DNA of 64,000 nucleotides from FEN-1350 sp964643355. GTDB taxonomy: Bacteria > Planctomycetota > Phycisphaerae > Sedimentisphaerales > Anaerohalosphaeraceae. The translations under genes and the position numbers were made by a program. Shown piece by piece: positions 18,205-26,741 of the stretch. The notes beneath the pieces were generated by a model, which was not told the DNA's origin, searched no databases, and worked only from the letters and a program-made list of their open reading frames with translations. The stretch lies in NCBI GenBank assembly GCA_964643355.1, contig CAZXPW010000003.1, positions 62,001 to 126,000 of the forward strand, given 5' to 3'. How positions within the stretch are numbered: the stretch's first letter is position 1; every line of letters starts with the position of its first letter.

Positions 18205-19329
18205 TTATGGTGTCTGCATATCCCACAGATACATAAGACGGGGCTGGGCCATTTCCTCGAATTTGGTCCGATCCATCGTCATGAGAGAAGAAGAGTTCGA
18301 CTGTGCCCCCAGGAAATTCGCCAGGGAAAACGGGATTCGATACTCCACAACATTGGCATTTGCGATTCCGGCCAAGTTTTGTGCCAGCGCGACGGCGTCT
18401 TCGAGATATCCAACCGCGTCGATGAGATTGTTGGATAACGCTTCGGGGGCTGTAAAGATGCTGCCGTCGGCGAGTCGGCGAATTTGCGCGTCGTCCGTCA
18501 CATGTTTTCGGCCTTCACAGACCAGCGAAACAAACCGTTCATAAGCGGGCCGGATCAGCTTTTCCGTCAGATATTGCTTCTGTTCCTCGGAAGGCAATGA
18601 ATACATGCTGGGCCAGTCCTTCTTGGGTCCGGATTTGATCACCACCGGCTGAATTCCCAGCTTGTCTTCGAGCAGCCGCTGCATGACCAGATTGCTCATG
18701 ATAACTCCAATGCTGCCGGTAATCGCCGTGGGTTCGGCGATAATCCGGTCGCAGGCAACGGATGTGTAGTATCCGCCCGATGCGGCCACGGTCTCCATAA
18801 ATGCGATTACGGGGTGGTTGGTATGTTCCCGATATTGACGAATAGCGCGGTGAATTTGATCGCTGGCCGACACCATCCCTCCGGGGGTGATGGTTCGGAT
18901 GATGAGGCCGCGAACCTTCGAATCTTTGCCGGCGATTTCGATTTGGCGACAAATGTCCTCGCTGGCCGCGCGATCGATGATCCCTTCCAACCGGATAACG
19001 ACGATCTTGGCGGAGGGATTGCCCTCAAACAGAACTCGTTCGACATACGGATGTTGATTGAGCCAGCCGCCTCCCTGGGTGGCCAGGACGGCGCCTACGG
19101 CAATTAGACAGAAGAACAAAAAACCGTTTGCGAGAATCGACAATATGAGAACGAGTGTCCAGAAGATGCGCCAGCCGGATTTTTTGGGTTTGGGATCCGG
19201 TTGCCGAACAGGTGGATACTGCATGGGAACGGGGCCGGGCGCAGGGACCGATGGCGGTGGACAAGCCGCCGACTCGTCGGGGGTATTGGACGGCTCGCTT
19301 GGAGATTGGCGGTTGATTTCGAACTCCAT
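18205..19329 (-). CDS. sppA: Signal peptide peptidase SppA (protease IV family)
   Basis: 374 residues. The start follows an AAAGGAAA site; upstream codons in the same frame overlap the promoter and were not used. A Pro-rich cytoplasmic head (about 1-50) is followed by one membrane segment (about 53-83). The S49 peptidase domain has the nucleophile Ser about 184 in VAASGGYY, the TGSIGVI strand and the general-base Lys about 237 in KSGPKKD, matching the Ser-Lys dyad of Bacillus-type SppA. It degrades leftover signal peptides or membrane peptides. The C-terminus RLMYLWD resembles the RMMYLY end of known SppA. It is transcribed divergently from the acyltransferase gene. Confidence 0.93.
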   Translation of the reverse strand: MEFEINRQSPSEPSNTPDESAACPPPSVPAPGPVPMQYPPVRQPDPKPKKSGWRIFWTLVLILSILANGFLFFCLIAVGAVLATQGGGWLNQHPYVERVLFEGNPSAKIVVIRLEGIIDRAASEDICRQIEIAGKDSKVRGLIIRTITPGGMVSASDQIHRAIRQYREHTNHPVIAFMETVAASGGYYTSVACDRIIAEPTAITGSIGVIMSNLVMQRLLEDKLGIQPVVIKSGPKKDWPSMYSLPSEEQKQYLTEKLIRPAYERFVSLVCEGRKHVTDDAQIRRLADGSIFTAPEALSNNLIDAVGYLEDAVALAQNLAGIANANVVEYRIPFSLANFLGAQSNSSSLMTMDRTKFEEMAQPRLMYLWDMQTP

Positions 19330-19355
19330 TGATTTTCCTTTCCAAAGGTTTCCCC

Positions 19356-19383
19356 ATTGTATGGCCGGAAGCGGTTTTGTCAA
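19356..19383 (-). promoter_or_regulatory. sppA promoter
   Basis: On the minus strand TTGACA (19383-19378) and TACAAT (19361-19356) are spaced by 16 bases, about 27 bases upstream of the sppA ATG. Its -35 box is only 8 bases from the -35 box of the divergent promoter. Confidence 0.75.
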
Positions 19384-19391
19384 TCCCGCCC

Positions 19392-19419
19392 TTGACAGGT
19401 TTCCGGGAAGGTCCATAAT
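19392..19419 (+). promoter_or_regulatory. Promoter of the acyltransferase gene
   Basis: TTGACA (19392-19397), 16 bases, then CATAAT (19414-19419). The predicted transcript starts about 20 bases before the coding start. This promoter is back-to-back with the sppA promoter. Confidence 0.75.
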
Positions 19420-19446
19420 AGCTCGGTTTTGACATTCAGGATGGGC

Positions 19447-20394
19447 ATGAGCAGACAACACAAAAAGAGATCGCGGAATCCCGCCCTGGACTGGTTGGCC
19501 TATGCCGGTCTGCGGATTCTGGTTGCATTTCTGGGGATATTCCCGATCCGGGCCAACCTGCGCACGGCCCGTTTTCTGGGGCGTCTGCTCTGGAAATATT
19601 ATCATCGAGGCCGTCAGAGGGCGATGGACAATCTGCAGGCGTCCTTTCCCGATCGCGATCGTGACTGGTGCCAGCAGGTTGGTCGTCGTTCATTCGAACA
19701 ATTGGTGATGCTGGTTATGGATGTTCTGTTTACGCCCCGTCTTGTGCTTAAGGAAAACTGGAGGGATTACGCCGAATTTCATAACATTGAGGACATGAAA
19801 TGGCGAATGAAATCCGGTCCCGGCATGATTTTGGTGACCGCCCATTACGGGAATTTCGAAATCATCGGCTACATGTTGGGGCTTTTCGGTTTTGATATCT
19901 ACAGTGTTGCCCGACCCTTGGACAATCCCTTTATTAACCGCTGGCTCTACGGAGTTCGTCAGCGAAGGGGCCAGAAAATCGTCGACAAAAAAGGCGCCAC
20001 CGAACAAATGGAATCCATCCTGGCCCGGGGTTCGACCCTCGGGTTTATTGCCGATCAGGATGCCGGCAAAAAGGGCCTGTTCGTGGATTTCTTCGGTCGC
20101 AAGGCCAGTACCTACAAAAGCATCGGTCTGCTGGCGGTCCATTACCGTTTGCCGGTATGCGTGGGTTATTCGCGCCGCCGCGGCGACGATTTTTTCTTCG
20201 ATTTATGCGTGTCTCGCATGATTCTCCCGGAAGAGTGGGTCGATAAGCCCGACCCCCTGAAGTGGCTCACGCAGGAATACACCGCCGCCATCGAGGCCTT
20301 CATCCGCGAAGACCCCACCCAATATTGGTGGGTTCACCGCCGTTGGAAGACACGGCCAAAAGAAGAGAGACGGACCGCCGAACCGTTGAGGTAG
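19447..20394 (+). CDS. LpxL/HtrB-family acyltransferase
   Basis: 315 residues; an ATG at 19441 is an alternative start but leaves no room for a ribosome-binding site. A membrane segment lies near the N-terminus (about 11-32). The acyltransferase HX4E motif is VTAHYGNFEIIG, and later motifs include FIADQDAG and VHYRLPVCVGY, with the family-typical C-terminal QYWWVHRRWK. This family transfers a secondary acyl chain onto lipid A precursors at the inner face of the cytoplasmic membrane, which points to a diderm with lipid A-like lipid. The exact acceptor cannot be read from sequence. Confidence 0.88.
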   Translation: MSRQHKKRSRNPALDWLAYAGLRILVAFLGIFPIRANLRTARFLGRLLWKYYHRGRQRAMDNLQASFPDRDRDWCQQVGRRSFEQLVMLVMDVLFTPRLVLKENWRDYAEFHNIEDMKWRMKSGPGMILVTAHYGNFEIIGYMLGLFGFDIYSVARPLDNPFINRWLYGVRQRRGQKIVDKKGATEQMESILARGSTLGFIADQDAGKKGLFVDFFGRKASTYKSIGLLAVHYRLPVCVGYSRRRGDDFFFDLCVSRMILPEEWVDKPDPLKWLTQEYTAAIEAFIREDPTQYWWVHRRWKTRPKEERRTAEPLR

Positions 20395-20711
20395 AAAGGG
20401 GTCGCTGGTCAATCGGCGGGCGGAAATATTGAATCGATAAATTCAGCGGGGAAAAGACTTTTTTTCTTTCTTCGCTGCCGGGGTCCGGTGGTAATTCATA
20501 TTTCTGCGATCGACGATTCTTCTTTGATTTTCAGACGAACTTTTGATCGGCTTGTGACCATTCGCCTTCGTTGCGTTCCCAAAGCAAATCGTATCCGACC
20601 TTTCCGGTGGACATATAGTGTTGAAAATCCTTATGTTCTGAACCTCAAACGATCTTCTCGAGCGGAGAAGACAAAAAATGCGACCGCGGCGGACAATTCT
20701 GCGGGAGCGGA
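20395..20711. other. Intergenic region, nothing recognised
   Basis: About 317 bases between the acyltransferase stop and the ABC-transporter promoter. Short open frames are present but have no ribosome-binding site or recognisable protein. No regulator gene for the sugar operon and no clear terminator is seen. Confidence 0.5.
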
Positions 20712-20739
20712 TTGACAAATTGTGGATTTCGCGTAAAAT
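20712..20739 (+). promoter_or_regulatory. Promoter of the ribose-type ABC operon
   Basis: TTGACA (20712-20717), 16 bases, TAAAAT (20734-20739). The last base of the -10 box is the first base of the palindrome that follows, so a bound repressor would block it. The binding-protein ATG is 57 bases downstream. Confidence 0.75.
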
Positions 20740-20764
20740 GCTTGCACAATCGTTTGTGCAAGCA
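20739..20764 (+). repeat. Perfect palindromic operator at the sugar-operon promoter
   Basis: TGCTTGCACAA and TTGTGCAAGCA are perfect 11-base inverted arms around TCGT, so the dyad has a central CG. It covers the expected transcription start. A central CG and a site over the start are typical of LacI-family operators. No T-run follows, so termination is unlikely. The regulator is not encoded next to the operon. Confidence 0.8.
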
Positions 20765-20796
20765 AAAATCAAACGGGATGATATGAGGACCCAGTT

Positions 20797-21759
20797 ATGA
20801 AACTGACACGGATGGTTCTGACGGCGATTCTGATCAGCGTGTTGTGGTTCAGCGGATGCGCAAAGAAAGATCCGAAGATATCTCCACCGGATTCTTCGGG
20901 CAAACCGAAAATCGCCCTTGTGATGAAGTCGCTGGCCAATGAATTCTTTAAGACCATGGAAGAAGGAGCCAAGGCCCATCAACAAACCAACGCCGCTCAA
21001 TATGAACTGATTGTTGTCGGCATCCGTAACGAAGAGGATGTCTCCCAGCAAATCAATTTTGTCGAATCCATGATCGCCCGCAAGGTCCAGGCGATTGTCA
21101 TCGCCCCGGCCGATTCCAAGTCTCTGGTTCCCGTGTGCAAAAAGGCGATGGACGCCGGGATCGTCGTGGTCAACATCGACAACAAGCTGGATGCCGAAGT
21201 CCTGGCCGCATCCAATCGGAAGATTCCCTTCGTCGGTCCGGACAACCGCAAAGGCGCCCGCATCGCCGGGGAATATCTGGCGACCAAACTCAAGCCCGCT
21301 GACAAGGTCGCGATCATCGAAGGCGTCCCCAGTGCCTTTAACGGCATCCAGCGTCGTCTGGGCTTTGAGGATGCGATGAACGCCGCCAAGATGACCATCG
21401 TCTCCACGCAGGCCGGCAACTGGGAAACGCAAAAGGCCCATCAGGTCGTTTCCGGAATCCTGACCACACATGCCGACCTCAAGGCTGTGCTCTGCGCCAA
21501 TGATAGTATGGCCCTCGGCGCCGTCGCCGCGATCAAGGCCGCCAACAAGAGCGATCAGATCCTCGTCGTCGGCTTCGACAACATCGAAGCGGCCAAGATG
21601 CTGCTCAAGGAAGGCAAGCTCCTCTGCACCGTCGATCAGCACGGTGACCAACTGGCCGTGTTCGGAATCGAATACGCCCTCGAAATCCTGACGAAAAAAT
21701 CCACCCCGGCCGACAAGGAAACACCGGTCGATCTGATCACGGTCGAAACGCTGAAATGA
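20797..21759 (+). CDS. Sugar ABC transporter substrate-binding lipoprotein (RbsB-like)
   Basis: 320 residues. The signal peptide ends in FSGC (lipid Cys about 21), so it is membrane-tethered, as expected for a binding protein in a cell with a wide periplasm. The periplasmic-binding fold of the ribose/galactose group is clear: IALVMKSLANEFFKTMEEGA, ARKVQAIVIAPADSKSLVP, GIVVVNIDNKLD, ANDSMALGAVAA and VVGFDNIEAAK. It should bind a pentose or a related sugar and deliver it to the ATPase and permease. The specific sugar is not readable from sequence, though the downstream ribokinase favours ribose. The stop overlaps the next start (ATGA at 21756). Confidence 0.92.
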   Translation: MKLTRMVLTAILISVLWFSGCAKKDPKISPPDSSGKPKIALVMKSLANEFFKTMEEGAKAHQQTNAAQYELIVVGIRNEEDVSQQINFVESMIARKVQAIVIAPADSKSLVPVCKKAMDAGIVVVNIDNKLDAEVLAASNRKIPFVGPDNRKGARIAGEYLATKLKPADKVAIIEGVPSAFNGIQRRLGFEDAMNAAKMTIVSTQAGNWETQKAHQVVSGILTTHADLKAVLCANDSMALGAVAAIKAANKSDQILVVGFDNIEAAKMLLKEGKLLCTVDQHGDQLAVFGIEYALEILTKKSTPADKETPVDLITVETLK

Positions 21760-23288
21760 CCGGCTCCGGATCCATACTGTTCGAGGCCAGGGAGATCGGT
21801 AAATCCTTCGGTTCGGTTCAGGCCCTCGTAGGCGTCGATTGGGTCCTGAGAGCCGGAAGGGTCCATGCCCTGGTCGGTGAAAACGGCGCGGGCAAAAGCA
21901 CGCTGTCCAAGATTCTGGCGGGAATCCAGCCGGCCGATTCGGGAGAGATGATCCTTGAAGGAAAACCTTTCCATCCAGCAGGGCGCAGACAGGCTGAACA
22001 TGCGGGCGTTTGTATGGTCATGCAGGAACTGAACCTGATTGATACGCTGTCCATCGCTGAAAACATTTTTCTGGATCAGTTACCATCTAAATTTGGTTTT
22101 GTCCGCTACCCATCCCTGAATCGTTCCGCTCGTCAGGTCATGTCCCGTGTCGGCCTCGATGGCGTTTCTCCCTCGGCTATCGTCGGTTCGCTTGGTGTCG
22201 GAACACGGCAGATGGTCGAGATCGCCGCAGGCCTTTCGCGGAATTGCCGCATCCTGATCCTCGACGAGCCGACCGCTTCGCTGACCGACCGCGAAACGAA
22301 TCTGCTCTTTCGCCAGATCAAAGAGGCCCGCAGCGCCGGGATGGCCGTCGTTTATATTTCGCATCGCATCGAGGAAATCCTGCGGATCGCCGACGAGATC
22401 ACGATCCTCCGCGACGGCCGGCTCGTATCCACGCAGACGACCCAAGGGTTAACGGCCGAACAGATCATCCGCGGCATGGTCGGCCGCGATCTTCCTCCGC
22501 GCCGCCGCGCCGGGTCAACGGCAGGGGAGGCAATCGCCCTGCGACTCGATCGACTTTGTGCCGGCGCGAAGGTCCGTCAGGTCTCGCTGGTACTGCGGCG
22601 CGGCGAAATCCTTGGTCTTGCCGGCCTGATGGGCAGCGGCCGGACCGAACTGGCCCGCGCGATCTTCGGCGCAGACCCCATCGATTCCGGCTCGATCTTT
22701 CTGCATGGCGACGATAAACCCATCCGCATCCGCAGCCCCCGCGATGCCGTTCGCAACGGAATTGCGCTATTGACCGAAGACCGCAGACAGCAGGGTCTCT
22801 TTCTTCCGCAGTCGATCCGCTACAACATTTCCCTTCCGCGACTGGAATGCGTCAGTCGCACCGGGATTATCAATGGTTCACGCGAGCGACAGGTCTGCGA
22901 TGAATTCGTCCAGTCGTTGTCCATCCGATGCAGTGGTCTCGAGCAGCCCGTCGGCCAACTCAGCGGTGGTAACCAACAGAAGGTCGTCATCGCCAAATGG
23001 CTTCTGCGAGATTGCGAAATTCTGATCTTCGATGAGCCGACCCGTGGCATTGATGTCGGCGCCAAGTTCGAGATCTTTCGGCTGCTCTCGGATCTGGCCG
23101 CCCGCGGCAAGGCCGTACTGTTCATTTCTTCCGACCTCAAGGAATTGACCTCTGTCTGCGATCGTATCGCCGTCCTGTCGGCTGGACGGTTGACCGCGAC
23201 CTTCACAGCCCCGGGTTATTCTGAACAGGCCATCACTGAAGCCGCCTTTCGAGAACATCTGCGACCGGCGGGGGAGCAGCCCCAGTGA
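21756..23288 (+). CDS. Sugar ABC transporter ATPase, two ABC domains (RbsA-like)
   Basis: 510 residues with two fused nucleotide-binding domains. Domain 1 has Walker A VGENGAGKSTLS, a degenerate signature (SLGVGTRQ) and Walker B ILILDEPTASL. Domain 2 has a degenerate Walker A (GLMGSGRTEL), a canonical signature LSGGNQQKV and Walker B ILIFDEPTRGID. This asymmetric pattern is normal for the RbsA/MglA/XylG group. It energises import with the permease encoded next. Both ends overlap their neighbours by four bases, so the genes are translationally coupled. Confidence 0.95.
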   Translation: MTGSGSILFEAREIGKSFGSVQALVGVDWVLRAGRVHALVGENGAGKSTLSKILAGIQPADSGEMILEGKPFHPAGRRQAEHAGVCMVMQELNLIDTLSIAENIFLDQLPSKFGFVRYPSLNRSARQVMSRVGLDGVSPSAIVGSLGVGTRQMVEIAAGLSRNCRILILDEPTASLTDRETNLLFRQIKEARSAGMAVVYISHRIEEILRIADEITILRDGRLVSTQTTQGLTAEQIIRGMVGRDLPPRRRAGSTAGEAIALRLDRLCAGAKVRQVSLVLRRGEILGLAGLMGSGRTELARAIFGADPIDSGSIFLHGDDKPIRIRSPRDAVRNGIALLTEDRRQQGLFLPQSIRYNISLPRLECVSRTGIINGSRERQVCDEFVQSLSIRCSGLEQPVGQLSGGNQQKVVIAKWLLRDCEILIFDEPTRGIDVGAKFEIFRLLSDLAARGKAVLFISSDLKELTSVCDRIAVLSAGRLTATFTAPGYSEQAITEAAFREHLRPAGEQPQ

Positions 23289-24262
23289 ACAAATCATCCG
23301 CTATTCTATCGCATCTAATGGGTCTGCTGGCAGACTATCTCGGTATGGCCGCGGCTCTGGTGATCCTGCTGATTGTCTTTGGCCGTATTGCCGACAACTT
23401 CTATTCGCTCGATACTTTCCGCACCATCGCCGATCAAGTCCCCGACATCACCATTATCGCCGTTGGCATGACCTTCGTCCTGATCATCGCGGGAATCGAC
23501 CTGTCTGTTGGCTCAATTCTGGCCCTGTCCGGTGCGGTCCTTGGCGTTACCCTCGTACAGTACCACTGGCCGCTGCCGCTGGCGATTGCATCCTGTCTCG
23601 GCGTTGGGCTTTTATGCGGCCTTCTCAATGGCGGTTTGGTTGTTGCGTGGGGGCTTCCGTCGTTTATCGTAACTCTCGGCATGTTGGAGATCGCCCGTGG
23701 AGCGACCTATCTGGTGACGAACTCCCGAACGGTCTATATGTCCAGCGGGCTCAACTGGGTCACCGATTATTCGTTTTTCGGTCTGTCGGTGCCGTTCGTC
23801 TTGGCTATCGCGATCGTGATTCTGGCTCAAATGGTCTTATCGTTTACCGTCTTTGGCCGTTACATGATTGCTGTCGGTACCAACGAGCAAGCCCTGCGTC
23901 TGTCCGGTATCTCGCCGGGCCGGGTCAAGCTGGCCGTTTTTATTCTGTCCGGCCTGCTCTGCGCCGTCGCCTCGATCATCCATACGGCCCGCTATCAGGC
24001 CAACCCCAACAACGGCCAGGGTCTGGAACTGCAGGCCATCGCCGCTGTCGTTATTGGAGGAACCAGCTTGATGGGCGGCCGCGGCTCGGTCATCAACACC
24101 TTCTTTGGCGTACTGATCATCAAGGTCCTCGAAACCGGCTTGGCCCAGGTCGGCGCCCAAGAACCCACCAAACGGCTGATCACCGGCCTGGTCATCGTCG
24201 CCGCCGTTATCCTCGACTATTACCGTCATCGTCTCCGTCGTTCGTCCGACGGAAGGGGGTAA
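23285..24262 (+). CDS. Sugar ABC transporter permease (RbsC-like)
   Basis: 325 residues from a GTG start that overlaps the ATPase stop. About eight to ten hydrophobic segments are visible, with the family motif GIDLSVGSILALSGAV near 80, ESSENTIAL Gly-rich GGLVVAWGLPSFIVTLG and GGTSLMGGRGS before the C-terminal helices. It forms the membrane channel of the ribose-type importer, probably as a homodimer since only one permease gene is present. Confidence 0.94.
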   Translation: MNKSSAILSHLMGLLADYLGMAAALVILLIVFGRIADNFYSLDTFRTIADQVPDITIIAVGMTFVLIIAGIDLSVGSILALSGAVLGVTLVQYHWPLPLAIASCLGVGLLCGLLNGGLVVAWGLPSFIVTLGMLEIARGATYLVTNSRTVYMSSGLNWVTDYSFFGLSVPFVLAIAIVILAQMVLSFTVFGRYMIAVGTNEQALRLSGISPGRVKLAVFILSGLLCAVASIIHTARYQANPNNGQGLELQAIAAVVIGGTSLMGGRGSVINTFFGVLIIKVLETGLAQVGAQEPTKRLITGLVIVAAVILDYYRHRLRRSSDGRG

Positions 24263-24266
24263 CGCC

Positions 24267-25196
24267 ATGTCCAGACCCATCGTCGTCATCGGCAGTTCCA
24301 ATACCGATATGATCGTCCAACTGGACCGTATCCCCGCGCCCGGCGAAACCGTCCTTGGTGGCCGATTCAGCACCGCCGCCGGCGGCAAGGGCGCCAATCA
24401 GGCCGTCGCGGCCGCGCGAGCGGGGGGGCAGGTGGTATTCGTCGCCCGCGTCGGCGCCGATTCCTTCGGCGAGCAGGCCATCGCGAGATTTGCCGCCGAT
24501 GACATCGATACGCATTTCGTCATCCGCGACTCGGCCGCCGCCTCGGGCGTGGCCTGCATTTTCGTCGATCGCAACGGTCAAAATAGCATTGCTGTCGCCT
24601 CCGGCGCCAACATGTGGCTCACACCTGCCGACATCCGCGTCGCCGAAGGGGGAATCGCGCAGGCGGCCATTGTACTGTTGCAACTGGAAATCCCGTTGGA
24701 AACCGTAGTTGCCGCCGTCGATATCGCTTCCGCTCACCGCGTCCCCGTCATCCTCAATCCCGCTCCCGCTCAGTCGTTGCCGAATGATCTGCTGGCCAAG
24801 ATCTCGATCCTCACGCCCAACGAGATCGAAGCCGGGATGCTCACCGGAATTCCTGTCACGGATGAGTTTTCGGCGAAGGCAGCCGCACAGGTTCTCCGCA
24901 GCAGGGGAGTTGCGGCTGTGATTATCACCCTCGGTGACCGCGGTGCATTGTTTTCCAGCAGGGATCATACGGCTATGGTCCCCGCCTTCAAGGTCAAGGC
25001 CGTCGATGCCACTGCCGCCGGCGATGTCTTCAACGGCGCCCTGGCCGTGCGATTGTCCGAAGACCAGTCTATCGAGGATGCCGTCCGTTTCGCCTCGGCC
25101 GCCGCGGCGATTTCTGTCACCCGACTTGGGGCTCAACCTTCTGCTCCGGCACGGTCCGAAATCGAACGGTTTCTTCAATCTGATCGACGGCAATAA
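24267..25196 (+). CDS. rbsK: Ribokinase (PfkB family)
   Basis: 309 residues, four bases after the permease gene. PfkB motif 1 is GGKGANQAVAAARAGG and motif 2 is DATAAGDVFNGAL, with the AAGD form and catalytic Asp seen in ribokinases. IGSSNTDMIVQLDRIP at the N-terminus and NPAPAQ in the middle also fit ribokinase. It phosphorylates the sugar imported by the three preceding genes, giving ribose-5-phosphate. Other ribose-operon parts (rbsD, regulator) are absent. Confidence 0.9.
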   Translation: MSRPIVVIGSSNTDMIVQLDRIPAPGETVLGGRFSTAAGGKGANQAVAAARAGGQVVFVARVGADSFGEQAIARFAADDIDTHFVIRDSAAASGVACIFVDRNGQNSIAVASGANMWLTPADIRVAEGGIAQAAIVLLQLEIPLETVVAAVDIASAHRVPVILNPAPAQSLPNDLLAKISILTPNEIEAGMLTGIPVTDEFSAKAAAQVLRSRGVAAVIITLGDRGALFSSRDHTAMVPAFKVKAVDATAAGDVFNGALAVRLSEDQSIEDAVRFASAAAAISVTRLGAQPSAPARSEIERFLQSDRRQ

Positions 25197-25209
25197 TCCT
25201 CAATGGTGT

Positions 25210-25836
25210 CTAATCCAGAGATAATTCCGGCAAATCTTCGCTTCCGCTTTGGCGCCACTGGTCGAAGCGGTCCTTCATTCGCTGGCTGGCGGCGTTCTTT
25301 TCTTCCTCAGACATGGCCTGGAATCGCTGGCCCATTTCCTGCAGTCGAACGCGCTCCGCGAGTCGTTCCTCTTCTGTCATGGTCATCCATCGGGCCATGA
25401 TCTTCTGAAATCCGTTTCGCAGGCGGACCTGCTCATCTTCCGTCAGGTTCAGATCGGACCAGATATTCTGCCACTGGGGTCTTTGCCCTTCAGTGGCACC
25501 CATTCCTCCTCCGAACATTCCCATTATGTTATTCAGATTGGCCCCCTGACGCGGAATTTCCGGAATGGGCACGCGTGGAGTTTGAAACGCAAGTTCTTCG
25601 GGTTTTTGTGGGGGGTTGTCCAGAAACCACTGAAGAAATTCTTCGTCTTCTTTGGTCAGCTCGTTGGTTTTGACCGGTTCGACCGGTTTGGTTTCAACCA
25701 CGGGTTCCGGCGCCGGCGGCGGGGGTGTTGGTTTCGATTGCGGAAACAACCAATCCATTCCGAACGCGGCCACGAAAACCGCCGCCACCGCCAAAACACC
25801 GATGACCAATATTCCTGTGCGTACGCTACGATCCAT
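25210..25836 (-). CDS. Membrane-anchored protein with a Spy-like periplasmic domain
   Basis: 208 residues, start after a GGGAG site. One membrane segment (about 8-27) is followed by a Pro-rich linker (about 33-60), then an acidic helical stretch. The C-terminal half (about 125-200) is helical and charged: LTEDEQVRLRNGFQKIMARW and MTMTEEERLAERVRLQEM, reminiscent of Spy/CpxP or LTXXQ-type proteins. No enzyme motif is seen. It lies 57 bases downstream of the nitroreductase-like gene on the same strand, probably in one transcript. The function is unknown. Confidence 0.7.
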   Translation of the reverse strand: MDRSVRTGILVIGVLAVAAVFVAAFGMDWLFPQSKPTPPPPAPEPVVETKPVEPVKTNELTKEDEEFLQWFLDNPPQKPEELAFQTPRVPIPEIPRQGANLNNIMGMFGGGMGATEGQRPQWQNIWSDLNLTEDEQVRLRNGFQKIMARWMTMTEEERLAERVRLQEMGQRFQAMSEEEKNAASQRMKDRFDQWRQSGSEDLPELSLD

Positions 25837-25893
25837 GATTGGCTCCCGAATTTGTCCTGTTCTCGATGCCGAAATACAAATCGAAAATAGCGT

Positions 25894-26586
25894 TTATGCC
25901 GGATGACCGACAGTTTGGGCAAACAGAACTCGTTGTTCTGGCCGCAGATTGAACTCCTTGTGTGTATTTTCCTTGTCGCAGTTGTGGAACCAAGCGGCTA
26001 GGCCGATCGAAGCCGCATACAGATAAATATTTCCCGCAATCAGGCCGGTATCGACAAAATAGTACGATTTCTGTATCTCCGGATCCTTAAGACCCGGCTC
26101 CTGGAATGGAGCGGAGGCGTATTTGGCAAGATCAACGACGAAAAAAATGTTTACCGGTGCCGTGGCCGCCGCTCCCCGTCGATTGGACCTGGCCCGGAAA
26201 TCCCCGGCGACCACCGGTATCAGTTTGTGTGCAGCCGCATCGTAAACATACACTCCCTCAGGCAATGCCACATATAAATCGATTTCTTGCGAGTTGCTGG
26301 CCGAAGCGGCCGTGCGGCCGGTCTTTCCTCGTAGTTGCTTGCGATTGATCCCGAACGCGGCCCACATCAAGTTGGACATCTCCTGTGGAGTCAGGGGGTC
26401 CGGTTTGATATTGCGGTTGGTCTGTCGAACCAGAAGAGAAGCCAGGACGCTCTTGCCGCCGTCCATTTCCGGCTTGACAAGTTCAATCGGTTTCAGTTCC
26501 GTTGTTTGGCTTGGTACCGTCTCCGCCGTGCTCATTACCATTGCCGCCGCTACCGGGACGGCCTTCAAAAAAGTCCTGCGGTCCAT
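25894..26586 (-). CDS. Exported nitroreductase-like protein with twin-arginine signal
   Basis: 230 residues. The start is the ATG six bases after AGGAG; an ATG two codons earlier sits directly on the site. The N-terminus DRRTFLKAVPVAAAMVMS is a twin-arginine signal, which fits export of a folded cofactor protein. The mature part has nitroreductase/SagB-type features: LLVRQTNRNIKPDPL, LMWAAFGINR, ASNSQEIDLYVALPEGVYVY and a C-terminal GLAAWFHNCD. It probably binds FMN. A TATAAT on the minus strand at 26640-26635 may be its -10 box. The substrate is unknown. Confidence 0.8.
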   Translation of the reverse strand: MDRRTFLKAVPVAAAMVMSTAETVPSQTTELKPIELVKPEMDGGKSVLASLLVRQTNRNIKPDPLTPQEMSNLMWAAFGINRKQLRGKTGRTAASASNSQEIDLYVALPEGVYVYDAAAHKLIPVVAGDFRARSNRRGAAATAPVNIFFVVDLAKYASAPFQEPGLKDPEIQKSYYFVDTGLIAGNIYLYAASIGLAAWFHNCDKENTHKEFNLRPEQRVLFAQTVGHPA

Positions 26587-26741
26587 AGTCATCTCCTGTA
26601 TCGAATTGGGAATCGATCGACCCGTCGGATACCGATTATACTATAGAGCTCGTACGGATTCTATGCCCGTTTTTTCAAAGAATCGAGAGAAAATGTCTCT
26701 GAGTCCGGAGTGTGGATTGGAGGTTTCAAATCGTAATGGAT

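Noticed and set aside
20488..20715. 75-codon open frame in the gap before the sugar operon
   Set aside because: No ribosome-binding site or family resemblance; it overlaps the promoter.
20739..20764. Palindrome considered as a terminator
   Set aside because: It follows directly on a promoter and lacks a T-run, so an operator is the better reading.
20443..21651. 402-codon minus-strand open frame crossing the sugar-operon promoter
   Set aside because: It runs opposite a binding-protein gene with a lipobox and strong promoter; the part before 20796 has no recognisable protein.
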